The position numbers were made by a program, and so were the translations under genes. This document shows, piece after piece, positions 57,958 through 64,000 of a DNA stretch of 64,000 bases. The stretch's first letter is position 1; every line of letters starts with the position of its first letter. The notes beneath the pieces are model-generated. The model had not been told where the DNA came from. It did no database searches and worked only from the letters and a program-made list of their open reading frames with translations. Source of the DNA: Ziziphus jujuba (lineage: Eukaryota; Streptophyta; Magnoliopsida; Rosales; Rhamnaceae); assembly GCF_031755915.1 (NCBI RefSeq), contig NC_083384.1, forward strand, positions 6,812,001 to 6,876,000, written 5' to 3'.

Positions 57958-58350
57958 ATGGTAGAAGCTGTCCTTACTGATATGATTGAGAATCTCAACT
58001 CCTTTATCCAAAAATATTCTAGAATGCTTTGGGGTGTCAGCTGTGAAATGGAGAAGCTCCCAATAATCCTCTCAACAATCTATGCTGTGCTTGAAGAGGT
58101 GGAGGAGAGGTGGTGAAGAGACAGGGCAATCTAGAATTGGCTTCAAAAGCTTAAAGATGTTGCAGCTGAGTTGGATGACATTTTGGATGAGTTGGATGAA
58201 GTATCCAACACCTCACCCGGCTTACAAAGCTTGGAAATGAAACTTTGCCCTGTATCAGTGGAACGATGTAGAAAGGTAACTGGAGAGGACTGGCACAAGA
58301 TAGCCCACATTCCACATGTTGATATGCAGAATCCATGCTACAGGCAATAC
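57958..58350 (+). pseudogene. Mini-CNL D
   Basis: The ATG at 57958 opens MVEAVLTDMIENLNS. TGA 58114-58116 lies at the same codon as in mini-CNLs A and C, after EEVEERW. Then LQKLKDVAAELDDILDELDE (about 58140-58200) jumps straight to the last LRR (NTSPGLQSLEMKLCP) and ERCRKVTGEDWHKIAHIP (about 58260-58315). NB-ARC and nearly all LRRs are absent; the deletion junction differs from A and C. Confidence 0.85.
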
Positions 58351-58899
58351 AGGCTGCAAATTGTTGCTTCAAGTTCAGGTAATGGTTTCTTTGCAGATGA
58401 TATTCTTCTCTAGTAGAATGTTTTTATGCAATGAATTTAGCATTTTCGTAACATGTTATAATCTATCCATGTTGAATTAATGCAGAAACTGTATGAAGAG
58501 ATCTTGTCTGTCTATCATTCACACGATGTTTGCATATGAGAAAGATATATTGGTTTTTTTAACTGGAAGACAAATTGAACTTCCTGTTGTTGACCATTTA
58601 CATTATAACTAGCTAACTAACTTTTCCATTCACTGTTTGTTTTCTTTTTCTTTTTCCTTTTAATTTATTTGTTTAATTACTTTGGTGCCGTAATAAACTT
58701 CTTAACTAATGGGATTTTTGCCTTCCATCTGCCACTCCTAAAAATACCATTTAAACTGGTTCCTGTTTCCTTGATCTTTTTACATTGCAAGTTCAAAAAG
58801 AATTTTAATCTAAAAGATGCATATATATGCAACTCCTATATAAAAAAAAAAATTATATGAAAGAAGTATAGAACATGTACATATGTACAATGGTGGTAG
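58351..58899. other. Spacer
   Basis: It begins with a shared 3' block ctgcaaattgttgcttcaagttcaggtaatgg (a donor-like boundary), followed by gaattaatgcag at about 58478 (an acceptor-like boundary also at 33452). The rest is AT-rich. No gene seen. Confidence 0.55.
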
Positions 58900-59320
58900 A
58901 TATCTGTCAATAACTCTGGCTTCAGAGTACGAGCTGCACCTGCTGCTTCAGCAATCTCAGTAAGATTCACTAGTGAAAACGTCCATTTCATACTTTAACA
59001 ATGTTAATAATCTGTTTGTTCCACTAGTATCTTCTGGAAACTGATTATGAAGCTCCTGGTGGTGCTGGTTCTGCGTTTTAGAAAGGCAGAGGATGTGGTT
59101 TAGCAGCATGGTTGCTAAGACCTTAGACAAAGATGCAGTTTACTAGGCAAAGGAAAGGAAGCAAACAACAACAACCAAAAAAATAATAATAATAATAAAA
59201 TAAATGGTAGAATACTATAGAAATTTATTCTTTTATTTGGTGCTCGAAGTTCATCAACCTGAATCTCCTAAAGCATCTGCATCAAGTGAGCAGAAACTGT
59301 TTGATCCTCTGTCATGATAT
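58900..59320 (+). pseudogene. BPA1-like fragment 10
   Basis: A truncated SEYELHLLLQQS-like piece of the post-RRM exon with donor gtaagattc (about 58960). After an intron comes APGGAGSAF followed by TAG, then AEDVV and LRQRCS-like decay of LGKDA, and finally VHQPESPKASASSEQ (about 59250-59300), corresponding to the VHLSESPKS tail of the family. Confidence 0.72.
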
Positions 59321-59999
59321 GGACTTGTATTCAGTTATTATTCTAGCCTGAAAGTGTTTCGAGTTTCTCAACTAGTTAGGCATGTTTCCTATTTATATTT
59401 TGACATTTCTTCCATTAAAAAATATAGGGGAAAAAAATTAAAAAAATAAAAAATAATACTTTTATTAGGAGACTAATTTTCTTTTGTACTTCTGTTGGGT
59501 TATTTGTCATTGTGATTCCAAGATATTTGGTATGTAGAAATTATTTGTCGAGGGCTTATAAAATATGCCTTAAGCTTAAAAGTACATGTTTCTGAGCTCG
59601 ACAAGTCTGGATGCTTAAATCCATATTAATTTCCTTATTAATTATAAAGCGTTTTTGAGATAACCTTGCAACTTATATGGATTTTTTATCAGCTAATCAG
59701 TCTAAGTGGCCTAGACAATAAATTGTACTTTCATTAATCATGTATATTATATTGTTTTCTAGTTTTAAAATAATAAACAGAAAATTTTTGGAATGTAATA
59801 ATTTTATGTAATTTATTAAAATAAAAAATATTAAATTAAATCACCACCAGATGGGCTCTAAAATTCCCCTCTTCGTCCACAAAGCTTTGATTTATTTTTG
59901 TTTTTTGATTATAGAAAAACAAACAAGAAAACAAAAAAACAAAAAATTGTAAATCACTTATAAATACTGCTGACAACATATAGAAAGATGGAACCCCTT
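59321..59999. other. AT-rich spacer
   Basis: No gene seen. Poly-A/T runs and a short (aat)n run (about 59183-59200) lie just upstream. Confidence 0.6.
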
Positions 60000-60210
60000 T
60001 TGTAAGTCTCTATTGGGGCCACCCCATACATCCGATGGTATCAAACTTAAACGAAGCAAATACCTGGAAGCAGTTCTACCACTCTTCCAAAGCTTACAAT
60101 TTTTATTTTCATTTTTTATGAGGCCTAAATTTGTAGGACGATGTAAAAAGGAAATTGGAGAGGAATGGTACAAGATAGCCCACATTCCACATGTCTGCTT
60201 GTGGAATCTA
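60000..60210 (+). pseudogene. CNL C-terminal remnant
   Basis: It encodes VGRCKKEIGEEWYKIAHIPH (about 60133-60195), the closing motif of the CNL LRR domain, preceded by decayed sequence. No other CNL part is attached. Confidence 0.8.
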
Positions 60211-61049
60211 AATCGACCAATAGCGGATTCAAGAAGAGGAAATTGCTGCTTCAAGTTGAGGTATTCGGGGGAAAAAAAAAAAAAAACTATTCTTTTAGCA
60301 TCCTGTCTATTCTACTTCTACTTATTAACCCATTAGCCCATCTCCTACATTATAACCAAACTATTTATATCTGATTTGTTCTTGTATACCCAAATACTTT
60401 CCGTGGCCCATTTTGTTTTTCCTAATTAAATAAAAAACCCATCAAGTGCTAATTGTTCCAATATCCTAAAATAACCACCATTGTCAATTAAAGAAATTTG
60501 GTTCTTATTAAAAGAAATTGTTAAACTCTAGGAATTCCTTATGAATTTTCTATGAGATTTTCTAATTTTTCCATTGACATCATATTTGTTTGAGTAGGGA
60601 CATGCTTAATTTCCTGATAACCACTAGTAAATATTCCACAATAATAGAGATAAAATAGAAGAGTTATTTTGTCTGTTATTATTATTTTAAATATTCTGCT
60701 GTACAGAATACAAAAATGTAATGTTGCCTAGTTGGCTTAGCTAAGTCTTTTCGGGTCACGTGTTGAGGAAAATCAGGCCAACCAACGTGCGAGCTGGGGC
60801 CTAGTGTAATATGCTGCTTGATTATCAAAACCAAAATAATGGAAGAAAAAGAACAAGAACAGAGAACATGTCAAAAAGTAAAGTCAGCTGGCCTATATGC
60901 TTGCCGCTTTTCTTGGCATTGAATTGGTTGACCTAAAAATCTTCGTCAAGGAAACTTATATCTTAAGCCATTTGATTGATGAACTAGCAAGCTTAATCCA
61001 TTATTTCTCAACTAAATTTCTTCATTGGAATTCATTTGCTGCTGTGACA
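60211..61049. other. 5' flank of CNL copy 5
   Basis: The last ~500 bases are alignable with the flanks of copies 1 and 3 (gaattttctatgagattttct block; ttgatgaactagcaagcttaatcc leader). The CNL frame stays open upstream to an ATG at 60897, but the conserved start is 61050. No separate gene seen. Confidence 0.65.
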
Positions 61050-64000
61050 ATGGCTGAAGCTTTATTTAGTGTCGTGTTTGAGAATCTGAACTCTTTGATC
61101 AAGAAAGAATTTGGATTGCTTTGGGGTGTCAACAAAGAGATGGAGAACCTGTCTAGCATCCTCTCAACCATCTGTGCTGTGCTTCAAGATGCTGAGGAGA
61201 GGCAGATGGGGGACAGGGCAATCAAGAACTGGCTGCAGAAACTTAAAGATGTTGCGGATGAGTTGGATGACATACTGTATGAGTGCTCAATGGAGGCATC
61301 CCAACTGGAGCACAAAGGGCAGAGGCTCGGATCAACCCAAAAGGTAACAGCTTCGTTTTTATCCTGTCTGAACCCAAAAAACACTCTGTCACGTTATAGA
61401 ATTGCAAAAAAGATGAAACATGTTTCAGATAAATTGGATAAACTTTCAAAAGAGCGTATGAATTTTCACTTGCGTGAGGTTGTTGAAGATCGAAGATACG
61501 TCCAAGTGAGTAACAAACAAGAAACTGACTCCTTTGTTGATAAGAAACATGTGTATGGAAGAGAAATAGATAAAGATAAGATAGTGGAGTTTTTGGTAGA
61601 TAATTCGAGAAATTCCAATGATCTCTTAATCTATCCTATTGTGGGCATGGGTGGCATGGGAAAAACTACCCTTGCTAAAATAGTTTTCAACGATGAAAGG
61701 GTTAGTGAGCATTTTGAGACTAAACTATGGGTATGTGTTTCAGAGGACTTTGATGTGAAGAGATTGATAAAAGCTATAATAGAATCTGCCACAGAGAAGG
61801 TTTGTGAAGCTTTGGACATGGATCCCCTAAAGAGACGCCTCCACAACATTTTGGAAAGGAAGAAGTTTTTCCTTGTTTTGGATGATGTGTGGAATGAACA
61901 TCAAGACCACTGGGAAAGTTTGAAAAATGTACTTGCTTGTGGAATAAATGGTTCTTCGATTCTGGTTACAACTCGTCTCCAAAACGTTGCAAGAATTATG
62001 GGAACAATACCAATGCATGAGTTGTTTGGTTTACCAGAAGATGATTGCTGGTCAGTGTTTAAGCATCGTGCATTTGGTAACGATAGTGAAGAGCGTCCAA
62101 GCCTTGTAAAAATTGGGAAGGAGATCGTGAGGAAGTGCAAGGGAAATCCGCTAGCAACAAAGACTTTAGGAAGCTTATTGCGGTTCGAAAGTGAGGAAAA
62201 GGAATGGGTTTCTATTAAGGAAAGTGAACTTTGGAACCTTCCACAAGATGAAACTTCCATCCTGCCAGCTTTGAAATTGAGCTACCTTCATCTACCAATT
62301 GAATTACGACGATGTTTTGCATTTTGTGCCATGTTTCCTAAGGATTATCTTATAGTTAAGGAAACATTACTTCATCTGTGGATAGCTAATGACCTTATAT
62401 CTTCCAGAGGAAATATGGAGGAGGAAGAGATTGGGAATAAGATATGCAAGGAATTATATTCGCGATCATTCTTTCAAGATGCTAACGACGAAGGATTGAG
62501 CTGTTTCAAGATGCATGATCTATTGCATGATCTGGCTCAAAGTATCATGGAGGATGAATGTCGTGTTATAGAGAATGATCGCCCAGTTAATTTGTCAAGA
62601 GTCCGTCACTTGACATTGAGTTACTCTGACCCACCATTCGACATTCTTTCTGCTTTATGCAAAGCGGAATCCTTGCGTACTTTAAAGTTGTTGAGTTCTG
62701 TCAAAGAGATCGGAGCGCGCAAGTTTCCTCATGGCTTGCATTTTCGTTCTTTACGAGCTTTTGATGCTGGATGGACTAAGTTGACAAGCATAGAGTTACC
62801 ATCTTTATCTTCTCTAATCGTTAGTTAGAAACATTTAAGGTATTTGAATCTTTTGGGAACTAAGATCAGATTCCTTCCCGAGTCAACTTGTTCCTTGCAA
62901 AGCTTACAGACTTTGGATGTAACGGGTTGTCATAAACTTAAAAAGCTACCAAAGCATATGAGTCGCATAAGGAGTCTTCGTCATCTTTATATTGAAGGTT
63001 GTTTGTTAAATCACATGCCTCCTAGCATTGGGAAGCTAAGTTACTTAAGAAGTTTAAGCTTTTTTATTGTGGATAGAAGAAGAGGACGTGATATAGATGA
63101 ATTGGGAAGCTTATTAAACCTTGGAGGTAGCCTGAGAATCGAACACCTTGAGAAAGTAAAGAGTCCAACGGAAGCTAAAAAAGCCAATTTAGCTGGAAAA
63201 ATGAATCTCAAAAGGCTAACTTTAGAATGGGGCTTAAATATTGATTCCACAGAGTCTTATAAGGAGAAGACGGCTCAAGTGTTGGAAGCCCTTGAACCTC
63301 CCCCAGGTTTAGAATTTTTGAGAATTGATAATTTTAGAGGTATGCGTTTCCCTCGTTGGTTTAGTAATAATGGTGCAATATTTCAAAATTTGGACAGCAT
63401 TGAATTCTTTGATTGCAAAAACTGTTCGGAACTGCCTACAGGCATGGGGAAACTTCCATCTCTGACATGTCTTGGAATGTACAGAATGGATTGTCTGCGG
63501 TATGTAGATAATGAATCTGAATCCTTTGGTACTGGAGAGCTAGAGGGAGCTGGTTACTTGCAATTGCAAAAGCTGCGCATTTCTTGTTTACCAAGCTTAG
63601 AAAGGTTGTCGAGATCGAGAATGGAAAGAAGGGACATTTTTCCACGCCTGTCTTCTTTGAACATTGAAGGATGCCCCAAATTGACCTCCTTACATTGTCT
63701 TCAGTCAATCCGGGAGTTAAGTATAAAAGGATGCAGCGAGACAGCGTTAGAATCAGTTTCAAATCTCCATACTCTAACATCACTTGAAATATGGAATAAT
63801 GATGATTTGGCTTCCTTTCCCGATGGGTTCCTACATAATCTCACCGCTCTCAAATCACTTAAGATTTCAGGATTCACAAAGCTTCAATATTTGCAATCTG
63901 ACATGTTTGTTGGCCGAACCGCTTTGGAAATATTATCTATCTCTTCTTGCTATACGCTTGAGTGCTTTTCTACGGGAATATTTCAAGGCTTAATTAGCCT
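61050..64000 (+). pseudogene. CNL copy 5 with a single nonsense codon; runs off the window
   Basis: The ATG at 61050 opens MAEALFSVVFENL. NB-ARC is complete: GMGGMGKTT (199-207), FLVLDDVWN, SSILVTTR, CKGNPLATK, CFAFCAMFPKD, MHDLLHDLAQ (488 on). TAG at 62826-62828 (codon 593) replaces the Ser of IVSSKHLRYLN, leaving a 592-aa CC-NB-ARC protein with the start of the LRRs. Downstream the frame stays open to the window end through recognisable LRRs, with only a 3-base in-frame deletion near 63002. Closest relative is copy 1, including the LEWGLN..DSTE..YKEK segment absent from copies 2-4. It may be a truncated receptor or an inactive allele. Confidence 0.93.

Noticed and set aside
60897..61049. 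51-residue N-terminal extension of CNL copy 5
   Set aside because: It reads through leader sequence shared with the other copies, where it is not open. The conserved start is 61050.
1..64000. Search for CRISPR-like arrays, tRNA or rRNA genes
   Set aside because: Repeats are LTRs, microsatellites or gene paralogues; no regularly spaced repeat array and no recognisable tRNA or rRNA sequence was seen.

Overview
The window comes from a plant nuclear genome, most likely a eudicot. It holds coiled-coil NB-ARC leucine-rich-repeat (CNL) resistance genes of the RGA2/RGA4-like kind, Ty1/copia elements, long TGTAACACC-type LTRs and AT-rich spacers. The species cannot be named from the sequence alone.

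The backbone is a same-strand (+) tandem array of one repeating unit: full-length CNL, then a 3' flank of about 1 kb, then fragments of a BPA1-like gene (binding partner of ACD11), then a short internally deleted 'mini-CNL', then more BPA1-like fragments. Unit 1 is about 1-9190, unit 2 about 17345-43510, unit 3 about 43511-51065, unit 4 about 51066-59330, and unit 5 starts near 60500 and runs off the end. The five large CNLs differ in state. Copy 1 (2123-6016) is a multiply broken pseudogene. Copies 2 (25131-28502) and 3 (44764-48144) are intact, single-exon and probably functional. Copy 4 (51493-54830) has one 1-base deletion. Copy 5 (61050-64000+) has one nonsense codon and is cut by the window end.

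Transposons inflate the array. A family-A copia solo LTR (3832-4315, TSD gttgg) sits in the LRR of copy 1. A long gypsy-type solo LTR lies at 9195-11956 (TSD actta), followed by a non-coding LTR element at about 12050-16269. A decayed full-length family-A copia element (18668-24237, TSD ccatc) lies in the 5' flank of copy 2. A 482-bp TG...CA insertion lies at 28992-29473 (TSD caata). A family-B copia element (34479-42805, minus strand, TSD catgt) carries a second copy of the long solo LTR nested inside it (37934-40943, TSD gtaga).

The two intact CNLs are predicted intracellular immune receptors. The most unusual signal is the constant pairing of CNLs with same-strand remnants of a BPA1-like gene, whose Arabidopsis relative binds the cell-death regulator ACD11. 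These remnants keep recognisable splice sites and C-terminal motifs in many copies. They were therefore carried along by CNL duplication and may once have formed, or may still contribute to, chimeric CNL-BPA1 transcripts. No RNA genes, CRISPR arrays or bacterial features were seen.
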